The translations under genes and the position numbers were made by a program. DNA of 64,000 nucleotides from Bradyrhizobiaceae bacterium (GTDB lineage: Bacteria; Pseudomonadota; Alphaproteobacteria; Rhizobiales; Xanthobacteraceae), in contig CANKHA010000005.1 in assembly GCA_947481685.1 (NCBI GenBank), positions 1 through 64,000 on the forward strand, written 5' to 3'. This document shows, one piece after another, positions 46,617 through 55,664 of the stretch. Below the pieces are notes generated by a model. That model was not told where the DNA came from. It made no database searches and saw only the letters and a list, made by a program, of their open reading frames with translations. How positions within the stretch are numbered: the stretch's first letter is position 1; every line of letters starts with the position of its first letter.

Positions 46617-47747
46617 ATGCTGATTATCAATAACGACGACGTCGCCAAGCTTCTGACCATGGACGATTGCATCCGCGTGCAGGAGGAGGCCTTCAAGAAA
46701 ATCCCTACCGGCGGCGCCATCCATCGTCCCCGCATCGATATCTACATGCCTTGCGACGTTCCTGACGGTTACTACCGCTGGAGCACGATGGAAGGCGCGA
46801 ACGACGCCTATTGTGCCATCCGCATGAAGTCGGACATCATTACATGGCCCAAGGAAAAGGACGGCAGCTGGACCGAAGACAAGTGGTGCATGGAGCCCGG
46901 GACTTATTGCGGCGTCATCTACCTGCTCTCGACCCGCAATGCCGAGCCGCTCGCCTTTATCAACGATGGCCATCTCCAGCATATGCGCGTCGGGGGCGGC
47001 GCGGGCATCGGAGTGAAGTGGCTCAGCCGAGAGGATTCCCACACCGTCTGCATGCTCGGGTCCGGTGGCATGGCGCGAACCTTTCTGGATGCCTTCACCT
47101 GCGTGCGCGATATCAAGCTCTGCAAGGTCTACAGCCCGAACGCTGGACGCCGCGAGGCTTTCGCCGAGGAAATGTCGAAGAAGCTGAAGATCGAAGTGCG
47201 CGCCGTCGACAGCGCGCGCGAAGCCGTGCGCGGCGCCGACATTCTTTCGACCTGCACCGATTCCATGCAGCCGGTTTATGACGCCGACTGGGTCGAGAAG
47301 GGTATGCACGTCACCAATCTTGGCCGTCGCGAGATGCCGGAGGATATTGAGTTCGATCTGGTCGTGCGCCAGGGCACCGCGGGCCTGCAGATGAAACAGA
47401 CCGAACGCTTCCAGGCCGAACGCGGGTTGTCGCCTGCGGCCTATCTCGGCGGATCTGTTGAGGAGATGAAGCGCATTCCGGAAAAGAATACCAAGCCCGG
47501 TTTCGGTGGCGACACGCCAGAATTCAATGACCGCGGCAAGGGCGGCGACAAGCCGGACTTCGCCGATCTCGTGACGGGCAAATGCGCGGGCCGGACTTCA
47601 CGGGATCAGATCACGTTCTATCGTAACGTCGGCAATCAGGGACTTCAGTTCTCGTCGGTCGGCGGATGGATTTATGAAATGGCGAAGAAGAACAAGCTGG
47701 GCCGGGAAATTCCGACCGAATGGTTCTTGCAGGATATCCGCGATTAA
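46617..47747 (+). CDS. Ornithine cyclodeaminase / mu-crystallin family protein, copy 2
   Basis: A 376-residue OCD/mu-crystallin-fold protein. It has the Rossmann segment CMLGSGGMARTFLDAFTC (about residue 145), HLQHMRVGGGAGIGVKW before it, and the tail EIPTEWFLQDIRD. It is clearly a paralogue of the gene at 20498: both share LIINN-DV, LTM, PRIDI, MEPG/MQPG-T-CG and a late GRTS-DQIT. ATG 46617 is chosen to match the paralogue; the longer reading to 46533 lacks support. TctC copy 2 starts 42 bp downstream. Confidence 0.88.
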   Translation: MLIINNDDVAKLLTMDDCIRVQEEAFKKIPTGGAIHRPRIDIYMPCDVPDGYYRWSTMEGANDAYCAIRMKSDIITWPKEKDGSWTEDKWCMEPGTYCGVIYLLSTRNAEPLAFINDGHLQHMRVGGGAGIGVKWLSREDSHTVCMLGSGGMARTFLDAFTCVRDIKLCKVYSPNAGRREAFAEEMSKKLKIEVRAVDSAREAVRGADILSTCTDSMQPVYDADWVEKGMHVTNLGRREMPEDIEFDLVVRQGTAGLQMKQTERFQAERGLSPAAYLGGSVEEMKRIPEKNTKPGFGGDTPEFNDRGKGGDKPDFADLVTGKCAGRTSRDQITFYRNVGNQGLQFSSVGGWIYEMAKKNKLGREIPTEWFLQDIRD

Positions 47748-47789
47748 AATCGGCGCATCCGTAATCAAAAACATCAGGGGAGGTTTATC

Positions 47790-48839
47790 ATGAGGAATTA
47801 TCGGTTGCTTGCGACAGCTGTCGTGGCCTGCCTGGCGTTTTGCGCCAGCAGTCTCATGACACAGGTCGCGAACGCGCAGTCCGTTGATCTTGCCGGGCGC
47901 CAGATCAGGCTTCTGATCGGGTTCGGTCCCGGCGGTAACAACGATGTGTGGGCGCGCGTCATCTCCAAGCATATGCCGAAATTCCTTCCGGGCAATCCGG
48001 TCATGGTGCCGCAGAATTATCCCGGCGCGGGTGGGCTGAAGTTGATCAATGAACTTTACAACACGATGCCGAAAGACGGCACGGTCATCGGTCTCGTCAG
48101 CCGCGGGCTTGCTTTCGAACCGTTGCTCGGCGGCGCCAATACCCGTTTCGATGCGATGAAAATCAACTTTATCGGCAGTCCCGACCGGGACATCACGGTT
48201 TGCGCGGCGCGCAAAGATGCGCAGGTTCAAACCATGCAGGACCTGTTCTCCAAAACGCTTGTGATGGGCGCGAGCGGATCGGGCGCCGACACGGTCGTGT
48301 ATCCGCAATTTCTTTCCGAACTGCTGGGGATGAAGTTCAAGATTATTCAGGGCTATCCGGGATCGAAGGAAATCTCCATCGCGATGGAGCGCAACGAGGT
48401 CGAGGGAATCTGCGTCGCCTATGAAACGGTAATCCGTCAGCCGCTCGCGCGCGAAGGGAAGGTCAATATCCTGTTCCAGGCGGCGCTTCAGTCCGATCCT
48501 CGGTTGAAGGGCATTCCGATCGGAACCGACCTTGCAAAGTCGGACCAGGACCGCGCCGTCCTCAAGCTCTTCTTCGCGCGCGTCGCTATGGGGCGTCCTT
48601 TGGTTCTGCCGCCGGATGTCGATCCAGCGCTCGTTGCGGCGTTCCGCAGCGCGTTTGCGCAAACCATGAAGGATCCGGAATTCCTGGCCGAGGCGAAGCA
48701 ACTCGACCTGCGGATCGATCCGATCTCCGGCGAGGAGCTGACGGATGTGGTCCGCCATGCCTATAGCACCCCCAAGGACATCGTCGCCAAGGCAAGTGAA
48801 ATTCTGGGCCATATGACGGCCGAACCGGAAAAAAAATAG
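47790..48839 (+). CDS. Tripartite tricarboxylate transporter-type (TctC/Bug) solute-binding protein, copy 2
   Basis: A periplasmic binding protein of 349 residues with a signal peptide (VVACLAFCASSLMTQVANA). The Bug-family mature start is VDLAGRQIRLLIGFGPGGNN, with PGNPVMVPQNYPGAGGLKLI and DPEFLAEAKQLDLRIDPISG. It is related to the protein at 17775 and likewise lacks membrane components. It is operonic with OCD copy 2 and is followed by a strong hairpin terminator. Confidence 0.9.
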   Translation: MRNYRLLATAVVACLAFCASSLMTQVANAQSVDLAGRQIRLLIGFGPGGNNDVWARVISKHMPKFLPGNPVMVPQNYPGAGGLKLINELYNTMPKDGTVIGLVSRGLAFEPLLGGANTRFDAMKINFIGSPDRDITVCAARKDAQVQTMQDLFSKTLVMGASGSGADTVVYPQFLSELLGMKFKIIQGYPGSKEISIAMERNEVEGICVAYETVIRQPLAREGKVNILFQAALQSDPRLKGIPIGTDLAKSDQDRAVLKLFFARVAMGRPLVLPPDVDPALVAAFRSAFAQTMKDPEFLAEAKQLDLRIDPISGEELTDVVRHAYSTPKDIVAKASEILGHMTAEPEKK

Positions 48840-48850
48840 CATAAGCAAAA

Positions 48851-48884
48851 GGCGCGGCAGGGACTGCCGCGCCTGATCATTTTC
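48851..48884 (+). terminator. Bidirectional hairpin terminator
   Basis: GGCGCGGCAG-GGA-CTGCCGCGCC, a perfect 10-bp stem, followed by TGATCATTTT on the plus strand and by TTTTGC on the minus strand. It lies between the convergent TctC copy 2 and DUF1428 genes and may serve both. Confidence 0.8.
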
Positions 48885-48902
48885 CGATGGAAGGTCTATA
48901 GC

Positions 48903-49262
48903 CTAGGCGTCGACCATGGTCTTGAAGCCGCCGTAGATCATGCGCTTGCCATCGAACGGCATCTTTTTCGGGTCCATAATGTCCTTGAGGCGCTTGTCCT
49001 TCATCACCTTGGCAAGGATACGGTCGCGCGCACCGCGCGACTTGTAAGTGATCCATGAGAATACCACGACTTCGCCGGGCTTGAGCTTGACGCTCTGGGG
49101 GAAGGACGTGTGTTTGCCTTTCTTGACGTCGTCGGCCACGCATTCCACCACTTCAATCGCGCCGTGATCGCGCCATACCTTGGCAGCCTTCAGCGCCATG
49201 GCGCGATAGGTCTTGAGGTTTCGGCGGGGGACCGCGAGCACAAATCCATCGACGTAATACAT
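48903..49262 (-). CDS. DUF1428-family protein (YbaA-like)
   Basis: A 119-residue protein starting MYYVDGFVLAVPRRNLKTYR, with SFPQSVKLKPGEVVVFSWI and the family ending DPKKMPFDGKRMIYGGFK, matching DUF1428 (E. coli YbaA). The fold is a dimeric alpha/beta barrel, function unknown. It is the last gene of the ArsR-led operon, starting 1 bp after the stop of the SRPBCC gene upstream. Confidence 0.9.
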   Translation of the reverse strand: MYYVDGFVLAVPRRNLKTYRAMALKAAKVWRDHGAIEVVECVADDVKKGKHTSFPQSVKLKPGEVVVFSWITYKSRGARDRILAKVMKDKRLKDIMDPKKMPFDGKRMIYGGFKTMVDA

Positions 49263-49263
49263 T

Positions 49264-49737
49264 CTATTTCTCCTCCAAATGCTCGGCGAGACGCTCGAGT
49301 GTCTGTTTGGCGCCTTCGAGCGCACCATATTTGGTGACGACCTCGTTGCGTTCTTCGGCGGTGGCGAACAGGCTGCGCATGGTGAGCAGCGTTTTGTCAC
49401 CCTGGACTTCGAAAGTCACCATGACGTGGAATCGCACGTCCTCGTGTTCTTCCTCGCCGGCATGGCGATAAACCAGCCGTTCCGGTTTCACAACTTCGCT
49501 GAAGATGATTTTGTTCTTGTAGTCGTGCCCGTCCGGGCCATGCATCGTGAACCGCCAGACGCCGCCCGGCGTCATCGACATTTCGTGGGTAGTGGTGCTG
49601 AAGCCGCGTGGGCCCCACCAATGTGTAATTCGTTTCGGATCGGTCCAGGCCGCGAACACGAGTTCGCGCGGAGCATCGAACAACCGGCTGGTGACGATCT
49701 CGCGGTCTGCAATATTGTTTTCGACAGTGACGCTCAT
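49264..49737 (-). CDS. SRPBCC (AHSA1-like) domain protein, second in operon
   Basis: A 157-residue START/Bet v 1-fold protein of the AHSA1 group. It has the typical REIVTSRLFDAPRELVFAAW and THWWGPRGFSTT, and ends with TLERLAEHLEEK. Such domains bind hydrophobic ligands or act as small-molecule enzymes. The ATG at 49737 overlaps the stop of the VOC gene (ATGA), so translation is coupled. Confidence 0.92.
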   Translation of the reverse strand: MSVTVENNIADREIVTSRLFDAPRELVFAAWTDPKRITHWWGPRGFSTTTHEMSMTPGGVWRFTMHGPDGHDYKNKIIFSEVVKPERLVYRHAGEEEHEDVRFHVMVTFEVQGDKTLLTMRSLFATAEERNEVVTKYGALEGAKQTLERLAEHLEEK

Positions 49738-50144
49738 TGCGGCTTCTCGCAGTTGATCATCCACGGCGTGCCGAAACGATCTGTCACCATCCCGTAGCGA
49801 ACGGCCCAGAAGGTCTCCTGGATATCCATCTTCACCTGACCGCCTTCGGCGAAAGCCTTGAAGATGCGCTCCGCTTCGGCAGGCGTATCGACATTCACTG
49901 TAACCGCCATACCTTTTGTCGCTTCAAAATGCTGGGGAGGGGCGTCGGATGCCATCAGCACGTTGTCTCCAAATACCAGGCGCGCATGGATGATCTTGCC
50001 GCGCCACTCCGGCTCGGTGTGTTCGGCGGCCGGCGTTTCGGCAAAGGTCATCATGCCGACGATCTTTCCGCCCAGAACTTTCTCGTAAAACTTGAAGGCT
50101 TCGGCGCAGTTCCCGTTAAATAGGAGGTAGGGGTTTATTTTCAT
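49734..50144 (-). CDS. VOC-family (PhnB/glyoxalase-like) protein
   Basis: A 136-residue vicinal-oxygen-chelate fold protein of the PhnB group: KINPYLLFNGNCAEAFKFYE at the start, then GDNVLMASDAPP and WAVRYGMVTDRFGTPWMIN at the end. Related proteins are glyoxalase/bleomycin-resistance-like with unknown substrates. It is the third gene of the ArsR operon, between two SRPBCC genes. Confidence 0.92.
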   Translation of the reverse strand: MKINPYLLFNGNCAEAFKFYEKVLGGKIVGMMTFAETPAAEHTEPEWRGKIIHARLVFGDNVLMASDAPPQHFEATKGMAVTVNVDTPAEAERIFKAFAEGGQVKMDIQETFWAVRYGMVTDRFGTPWMINCEKPQ

Positions 50145-50204
50145 GACGATCTCCTCTGCTGGAGTTGAGTGAAAGGTATCCCGTTCTCGTACAGGCCGAT
50201 GCGC

Positions 50205-50711
50205 TTATGCAGCTTTGGCGAGATAAGCCGTCAGACTATCCAGCGTTCCGGTCCAGCCCTGGTTCATGCTGCCATGACCGGCGGCGAAGGTCGCGCGTTC
50301 TTCTTCAGTTGCGTTCAACGGTGACCATTCAACGGTGAACTTGGTTTTGTTGCCTTGTTCCTCGAAGTCAAAAATTGACAGCATTTCCAGAGGCCAGGTC
50401 GGGCCCATGGGGTGGCGCGTGACACCGCCTGCCTCATCGAAAAATGAATTGACGAACACGATGCGCGATTGCGGGGTGATCTCGCGGTAAACCATCTTGC
50501 CCCACATCACGATGCCATCGGGCGTGCGCATGGCGTAGAGGTAACGGCCGCTGGGACGCAGGTCCATGTCGGACTTGATGATAGTCACGCCCTTCGGGCC
50601 CCACCATTGCTTCATGTGATCGGGATCGGTGAAGGCCTTCCACACCAGATCGCGCGGCGCGTCGAACACGCGTGAAATAACGAAAACTTGGGGATCATTT
50701 TTTTCGGCCAC
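50205..50711 (-). CDS. SRPBCC (AHSA1-like) domain protein, first in operon
   Basis: A 168-residue AHSA1-type START-fold protein, VFVISRVFDAPRDLVWKAF and HMKQWWGPKGVTIIKS, related to the one at 49264. The GTG at 50711 (VAEKNDPQ) is chosen: it overlaps the ArsR gene by 17 bp and begins just before the domain. The longer open frame lies inside arsR and is not supported. Confidence 0.9.
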   Translation of the reverse strand: MAEKNDPQVFVISRVFDAPRDLVWKAFTDPDHMKQWWGPKGVTIIKSDMDLRPSGRYLYAMRTPDGIVMWGKMVYREITPQSRIVFVNSFFDEAGGVTRHPMGPTWPLEMLSIFDFEEQGNKTKFTVEWSPLNATEEERATFAAGHGSMNQGWTGTLDSLTAYLAKAA

Positions 50712-51045
50712 GCTTCTTCTCCTTAGCTTGAATGGTTTTGAGGTAATCGTCGAGACGGTCGAGGCTTTGTTCCCAGAAGCGGCGGTATTCCTCGATCCAT
50801 CTGGAAACATCTTTCAGCGGGCCGGCTTCGAGCCGGGCGGGGCGCCACTGCGCATCGCGGCTGCGCGCGATCAGCCCTGCATTCTCGAGAACCTTGAGGT
50901 GCTTTGACACCGCAGGTCCGCTGATGTCGAAAGGCTTTGCCAGTTCGCTCACCGACGTTTCGCCCAGCGACAGCCGCGCAAGAATCGCGCGCCGGGTCGG
51001 ATCGGCGAGGGCGGCAAAGGTGGCGCTGAGATGGTCGGTCGCCAT
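50695..51045 (-). CDS. ArsR-family transcriptional regulator
   Basis: A 116-residue winged-helix repressor. It starts LSATFAALADPTRRAILARL and has the recognition helix region ISGPAVSKHLKVLENAGLIA. The metal-binding cysteines of ArsR/SmtB are absent (no ELCVCDL motif), so this is the metal-independent subtype often paired with SRPBCC genes. The C-terminal tail is Lys/Arg-rich (AKEKKRGRKK). It heads a five-gene operon and probably represses it through the repeats at 51058-51084. Confidence 0.92.
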   Translation of the reverse strand: MATDHLSATFAALADPTRRAILARLSLGETSVSELAKPFDISGPAVSKHLKVLENAGLIARSRDAQWRPARLEAGPLKDVSRWIEEYRRFWEQSLDRLDDYLKTIQAKEKKRGRKK

Positions 51046-51057
51046 ACTAAACCTGAT

Positions 51058-51084
51058 GGTTAAATAACCTTTTGGTTAAATATA
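51058..51084. promoter_or_regulatory. Candidate ArsR operator/promoter
   Basis: GGTTA-AA-TAACC inverted repeat (51058-51069) followed by a second GGTTAAATATA (51073-51084), 13 bp upstream of the arsR ATG. The AT-rich, doubly repeated element next to an ArsR-type gene suggests autoregulation. Confidence 0.5.
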
Positions 51085-51120
51085 GCGGACGAGTTCTCCC
51101 GTCAAGGGGAGAGCGCGACA

Positions 51121-51152
51121 AACGAAAAACGCCGGGGCAAAGCCCCGGCGTT
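51121..51152 (-). terminator. Rho-independent terminator of rpmG
   Basis: On the minus strand: AACGCCGGGGC-TTT-GCCCCGGCGTT followed by TTTCGTT, 30 bp after the rpmG stop codon. A perfect 11-bp stem. Confidence 0.88.
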
Positions 51153-51181
51153 TAAGCCACGTTACGCGGAAAATCGCTGAT

Positions 51182-51349
51182 TTACTTGATCTTGCCTTCG
51201 CGGAATTCGACGTGCTTCTTCGCGATCGGATCGTATTTCGTCTTCACCAGCTTGTCGGTCATGGTGCGCGAATTCTTCTTGGTGACGTAGTAGTAGCCAG
51301 TGTCGGCGCTCGACACGAGCTTGATCTTGAGCGATGCGGCCTTGGCCAT
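51182..51349 (-). CDS. rpmG: 50S ribosomal protein L33
   Basis: A 55-residue ribosomal protein reading [19 protein letters not shown], then [20 protein letters not shown] and [16 protein letters not shown]. This is the cysteine-free L33 type normal in alphaproteobacteria. A terminator follows directly. Confidence 0.96.
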   Translation of the reverse strand: MAKAASLKIKLVSSADTGYYYVTKKNSRTMTDKLVKTKYDPIAKKHVEFREGKIK

Positions 51350-51417
51350 GAGAACCTCGATAAAAGGGGATTTTGAGTTGAGCCGGAACCTAGCGATCAG
51401 GCCCGGAATGTCAAGGA

Positions 51418-52137
51418 TTAGAGCAATTCCCGCGTGAAACGCCTGTTTTTCATACGGAAAAACGGCACCGGCAGGTCATGCCCGAAACCCGCAAGGGACC
51501 GGGCTTCCAGTTCTTCCAGGATCAGGGCGGTGATGGGGTGAAGCCCCATCTGCTTCGTCTCGGCGATCGGGGTCCAGACCAATTCCACCAGCTCGGCGTC
51601 TGGGCCAACGAAGCCTTCGATGCGATGGGCGATGGCTTGCGCATCTACCGCAAAGAAACGGGTGTCGAAGCGGCGTGCAAACCGCGGTGGCGTGATGGCG
51701 CGGGCAATGAAATGCAGCGCCGCAAGATCCGGATGCACACCGGCCTGCGTAAACGCCGACCAGATGTCACCGGGCGAGGAGGGCGGCGGACTTCGCTTCA
51801 CACCCAGCATCAGGCCGGTCTCTTCAAACGTCTCCCGGATAGCAGCAAGCGCCAGCGCGCGCGCTTTTCGCGGACTCGTGCCCTGCATCAATTTGGCCGC
51901 GGCAATGGCATCGATCTCGGATGCCGCCGTCATCCGCGTATCAAGACTTTCGACGCGCCCGCCCGGAAACACAAACCGGCCCGGCATGAACACATGGCCT
52001 TCATGCCGGCGGCCCATCAGGACTTTTGGGACGCTTCCGGTGCGGTCGAGGATGATCAGTGTCGCCGCATCCTTGGGGCGAACATAGGGATGTTTGCCCT
52101 TCTCCTGACCTTGCAGGATTTCAACCGCGGTCTTCAT
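51418..52137 (-). CDS. NUDIX hydrolase
   Basis: A 239-residue NUDIX-domain pyrophosphohydrolase. The NUDIX box is split in the usual way of this clade: [14 protein letters not shown], an insertion of about 45 residues, then [12 protein letters not shown] with the metal-binding Glu residues. It resembles the NUDT19/CoA-type group in having the long insert. ATG 52137 (MKTAVEIL) is 7 bp downstream of rnr, so the two form an operon. The substrate is not known. Confidence 0.88.
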   Translation of the reverse strand: MKTAVEILQGQEKGKHPYVRPKDAATLIILDRTGSVPKVLMGRRHEGHVFMPGRFVFPGGRVESLDTRMTAASEIDAIAAAKLMQGTSPRKARALALAAIRETFEETGLMLGVKRSPPPSSPGDIWSAFTQAGVHPDLAALHFIARAITPPRFARRFDTRFFAVDAQAIAHRIEGFVGPDAELVELVWTPIAETKQMGLHPITALILEELEARSLAGFGHDLPVPFFRMKNRRFTRELL

Positions 52138-52144
52138 CGGGGAA

Positions 52145-54451
52145 CTATCGCCGCCGCTTCTTGCGCGATCCAGCCTTGGGGGGAGGCTTCGGTCCGCGTT
52201 GTTTGCTGCTTGCGCGGTAGTTGTCGGCGGCGCCCGGCGTGCGGTGCCGCTTGCCCTTCTCGACTTTCCCGCTGGATAACAGTTCGAAACGAAGCGCGCC
52301 CGCCACCGGCGCGGCTTCGACAAGCTTCACGCTGACATTATCCCCGAGCCGGTAAGTCTCGCCGCTGCGGTTGCTGATCAGGGTGTGGGTGCGCTCGTCA
52401 TAACGGAAATATTCATCGCCGATGGTGCGCGCGGGGATAAAGCCATCGGCGCCGGTGTCGTTGAGCTTGATGAACAGGCCCGCGCGGGTCACGCCCCCGA
52501 TGCGGCCTTCGAACTGTGCGCCGATCCGGTCGGCAAGGAAATGCGCGATCAGCCGATCCACGGTTTCGCGTTCGGCCTTCATAGCGCGGCGTTCGGCGGC
52601 AGAAATTTTAGCGGCCACTTCGGTGAGCGCTGCAACGTCCTGCGCCGGGGGCAAGCCGTCGCCGCCAAGCTTGAGCGCGCGAATAAGCCCACGGTGCACG
52701 ATCAGGTCGGCGTAGCGGCGGATCGGCGAGGTGAAATGCGCGTAGCGGCGCAGATTCAATCCGAAGTGGCCGTAATTCTCGGCGGCGTATTCCGCCTGCG
52801 CCTGGCTGCGCAGCACCACTTCGTTCACCAGCGCTTCGTTATCGGTGTCCTTCACGCGCTTGAGGATGCCGTTGAACACCTGTGGTCGCAGCGCGCCGGT
52901 TTTCGGAGATGAGATATCCAGCGTCTCCAGAAACTCACTCAGCGCATGCACCTTTTCCGGCGATGGCTCGTCATGCACGCGATAGATCAGCGGAATCTGT
53001 GCGCGCTCCAGCGTTTCCGCGGCTGCCACGTTGGCGAGGATCATGAATTCCTCAATCAGCCTGTGGGCGGCGCGGCGCTCTGCTGTGACGACGCGATCGA
53101 CCATGCCCTCTGCGGTCAGCACGATCTTGCGCTCCGGCAGTTCGAGATCGAGTGGGCCGCGCTCGGCGCGCTCCTTCTTGATGACCTCATAGGCGGCCCA
53201 GAGCGGCTCAAGGATGGAATGCAGAATAGGTTTGGTGGTGTCGTCCAGGTGACCGTCGATGGCGGCCTGCGCCTGCAGGTAATGCAGTTTGGCTGCGGAG
53301 CGCATCATCACCCGGTGGAAGGTGTGGGAGCGCTTGCGGCCGTCGGCGCCGATGATCATGCGCACGGCCAGCGCGGCACGATCCTCGTGCGGACGCAGCG
53401 AGCAAAGATCGTTGGAAATACGCTCCGGCAGCATAGGCACCACGCGGTCGGGGAAATAGACCGAGTTGCCGCGTTCTGCTGCTTCGCCGTCGAGCGCCGA
53501 GCCGGGTTTTACGTAGTGCCCGACGTCCGCGATCGCGACGGTGACGACGAAGCCGCCGGGGTTGGTGCGGGCGTCATCGGGCATCGCATAGACCGCATCG
53601 TCATGGTCCTTGGCGTCCGGCGGATCGATGGTGACGAGCGGTAGCTTGCGCCAGTCCTCGCGGCCTTCCAGCGTTGCAGGTTTTACCGCGTCGGCTTCGG
53701 CCAGCACTTCGCGCGGAAACACATGCGGCAGCGAATGGGCGTGGATCGCGATCAAGCTCACCGCGCGTTCGCTCTTCAGCGAGCCGAGCTTTTCTTTCAC
53801 ATGCCCGATCGGCAGGCCGAACTTGGTGGAGCGCGCAATCTCCACCGCCACCAGATCGCCTTCCTGGGCATCAAGCGTGGCGTGGGGCGGAATGTCGAGC
53901 TCCTTGCCGGCCTGTTTCTTGTCGACCGGAATCAGACGTCCACCACCGTTCGGAGTAGGGCGGAAAATCCCAAGCACGCGCGTCTTTGCGCGATCCATGA
54001 TTCTTGTGACGCGGCCGCTATGACGTATGCCGCCATCCTCTTCGACTTCCTCGGTGCGGAGCAGCACACGGTCGCCGATACCGGCGATCTCGGATGGCTT
54101 GGCGCGGCGCGGCACATGCACCCGGATGCGCGGCGGCGCGCCATGGGCTTCCTCGTCCCACTCGGTCGGGACCGCGATCAACTCGCCGTCGCGGTCGCGC
54201 GCGGTAATATCCGCAACGACGAGTGCCGGAAGCGCTCCGGCAGGATGCAGCTTCTTGTGACGGCTTTCCAGCTGTCCTTCGTCACCCAGTTCCCGCAGGA
54301 TGCGTTTGAGGACTGCACGGTTGTTGTTCTTAAGGCTGAAGGCGCGGGCGATCTCGCGAACCCCGACCTTGCCGGGCTGTTCGCCGATGAAAGCGACAAT
54401 CTCCTCCTTTGAAGGAAATTGCGTGCGGATATTGCCTGGAGTTTTGACCAA
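52145..54451 (-). CDS. rnr: Ribonuclease R
   Basis: A 3' to 5' exoribonuclease that degrades structured RNA, 768 residues. It has an N-terminal winged-helix (EEIVAFIGEQPGKVGVREI), cold-shock/OB domains, the RNB catalytic domain with the metal-binding DPPDAKDHDDAVYAM (about residue 275), and the C-terminal S1 domain (FEGRIGGVTRAGLFIKLNDT), then a basic tail (PPPKAGSRKKRRR). The start codon appears to be TTG at 54451; no ATG or GTG lies upstream before an in-frame stop. Confidence 0.96.
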   Translation of the reverse strand: MVKTPGNIRTQFPSKEEIVAFIGEQPGKVGVREIARAFSLKNNNRAVLKRILRELGDEGQLESRHKKLHPAGALPALVVADITARDRDGELIAVPTEWDEEAHGAPPRIRVHVPRRAKPSEIAGIGDRVLLRTEEVEEDGGIRHSGRVTRIMDRAKTRVLGIFRPTPNGGGRLIPVDKKQAGKELDIPPHATLDAQEGDLVAVEIARSTKFGLPIGHVKEKLGSLKSERAVSLIAIHAHSLPHVFPREVLAEADAVKPATLEGREDWRKLPLVTIDPPDAKDHDDAVYAMPDDARTNPGGFVVTVAIADVGHYVKPGSALDGEAAERGNSVYFPDRVVPMLPERISNDLCSLRPHEDRAALAVRMIIGADGRKRSHTFHRVMMRSAAKLHYLQAQAAIDGHLDDTTKPILHSILEPLWAAYEVIKKERAERGPLDLELPERKIVLTAEGMVDRVVTAERRAAHRLIEEFMILANVAAAETLERAQIPLIYRVHDEPSPEKVHALSEFLETLDISSPKTGALRPQVFNGILKRVKDTDNEALVNEVVLRSQAQAEYAAENYGHFGLNLRRYAHFTSPIRRYADLIVHRGLIRALKLGGDGLPPAQDVAALTEVAAKISAAERRAMKAERETVDRLIAHFLADRIGAQFEGRIGGVTRAGLFIKLNDTGADGFIPARTIGDEYFRYDERTHTLISNRSGETYRLGDNVSVKLVEAAPVAGALRFELLSSGKVEKGKRHRTPGAADNYRASSKQRGPKPPPKAGSRKKRRR

Positions 54452-54539
54452 GGAGCTATCGGAAGCGAGGAATTCGCTCCCCTTTATCTAGGAGACTCGC
54501 GCCCATTTAGCCACCGAGGCGCGGTCGAACTTCGCCGGC

Positions 54540-55664
54540 TTATTTGCGAGCCGGCCGGGCGTCCGCGACCTGCACGCGGCCTTTGGCCGAAGCCTTTTTG
54601 GAGTCTGTGGCTTTGGCCCGCGGCTTCGGCGTGGATTTGTCCGCAAGTTTGACGGTGGCGGCTGCTTTGCCGGTCGGCGCCTTGGATTTGGCCGCATCGG
54701 CGATGAGGGACTGCGGGGCCGCGATTTTGGCGGAGACGGCTGCAACCTTGGTCACAACGGCGCTCCTGCCCGTCGCGACAGTGGCTTTGGCCGAAGCGAC
54801 CGCAACCTTGGTTGCACTCTTGACGTTGATGACGGCGACTTTCATGCCGCCTTTCACCGCGATTGCGGCGATGGCCGTTATCTTGCTGCCGGGGCCGGAA
54901 GCCTGGATCACCTTCGAAGCAGTAATCTTTGCAACGCGCGTCGGCGGCAGCGGAATGATATCAGCCGGAGAATCCGCGAGATGTGCGATCTCCTGGCACG
55001 GCGCACGCGCTGGAATGCTGAACTTCGTATTCTGATGCTTGGCGCCGACCCATTTTTCGGCCGGCACGCCCGTGATGGTCTTCACATAGGCTCTGGTTTC
55101 GCTCGGCAGAGGACCGCGCTTGTCGATCCATTTCTGCACGCGGCCCATGCCGCCGTTATACGCGGCTGCCGCCAGGCCCCAGTTGCCGAACTGCTGATAG
55201 AGCGAACGCAGGAAGCGCGCGGATGCGATCAGTGCAGAATGCGGATCGAAGGGGTTATGCAGTCCCCATTCGTGCGCCACTTTGGGCATGAACTGCGCCA
55301 CACCCTGTGCGCCGGCAGGACTGACGACGTCGGCTTTGAAACCGCTTTCCTGATTGATCAGGCGAACGAAGAATCCAACGGGTAGATCGTGGATCTGCGC
55401 CGCGGTCGCCAAGGTTTCGCACATCGCGGCTTTAGTGTTGGTCGTTTGCTGCGGTCTGGATTTCTCGAGCATCGTGGCGAGGCGTTCCACATCGCTCATC
55501 GGCTGGGATGCTTCGCTTTCAGCGCCCCATTGTGTCACGCCGAATCCAAATTCCGTGGTGCCTGGCTCGGGAGCCGGCATGGCGTGAACGGAGGAGAGTG
55601 ACAAAGCGGAAAACGCAAAGGCGATCACAGACAAGCGTGCGACGTCAGCCAATGATTTCCGCAT
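54540..55664 (-). CDS. Soluble lytic murein transglycosylase (SLT domain)
   Basis: A 374-residue secreted glycan-strand-cleaving enzyme. A signal peptide (LSVIAFAFSALSLSSVHAMP) is followed by an SLT domain (about residues 75-210) with the catalytic Glu in LINQESGFKADVVSPAG and GVAQFMPKVAHEWGL. The C-terminal 150 residues are a low-complexity Lys/Ala/Val/Thr-rich tail, probably wall-associated. ATG 55664 (MRKSLADVARL) is chosen as the signal-peptide start. It lies between rnr and topA. Confidence 0.9.
   Translation of the reverse strand: MRKSLADVARLSVIAFAFSALSLSSVHAMPAPEPGTTEFGFGVTQWGAESEASQPMSDVERLATMLEKSRPQQTTNTKAAMCETLATAAQIHDLPVGFFVRLINQESGFKADVVSPAGAQGVAQFMPKVAHEWGLHNPFDPHSALIASARFLRSLYQQFGNWGLAAAAYNGGMGRVQKWIDKRGPLPSETRAYVKTITGVPAEKWVGAKHQNTKFSIPARAPCQEIAHLADSPADIIPLPPTRVAKITASKVIQASGPGSKITAIAAIAVKGGMKVAVINVKSATKVAVASAKATVATGRSAVVTKVAAVSAKIAAPQSLIADAAKSKAPTGKAAATVKLADKSTPKPRAKATDSKKASAKGRVQVADARPARK

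Noticed and set aside
45374-48839. Biosynthetic gene cluster for a natural product
   Set aside because: No carrier-protein, synthetase or synthase genes; the set fits catabolism or uptake better.
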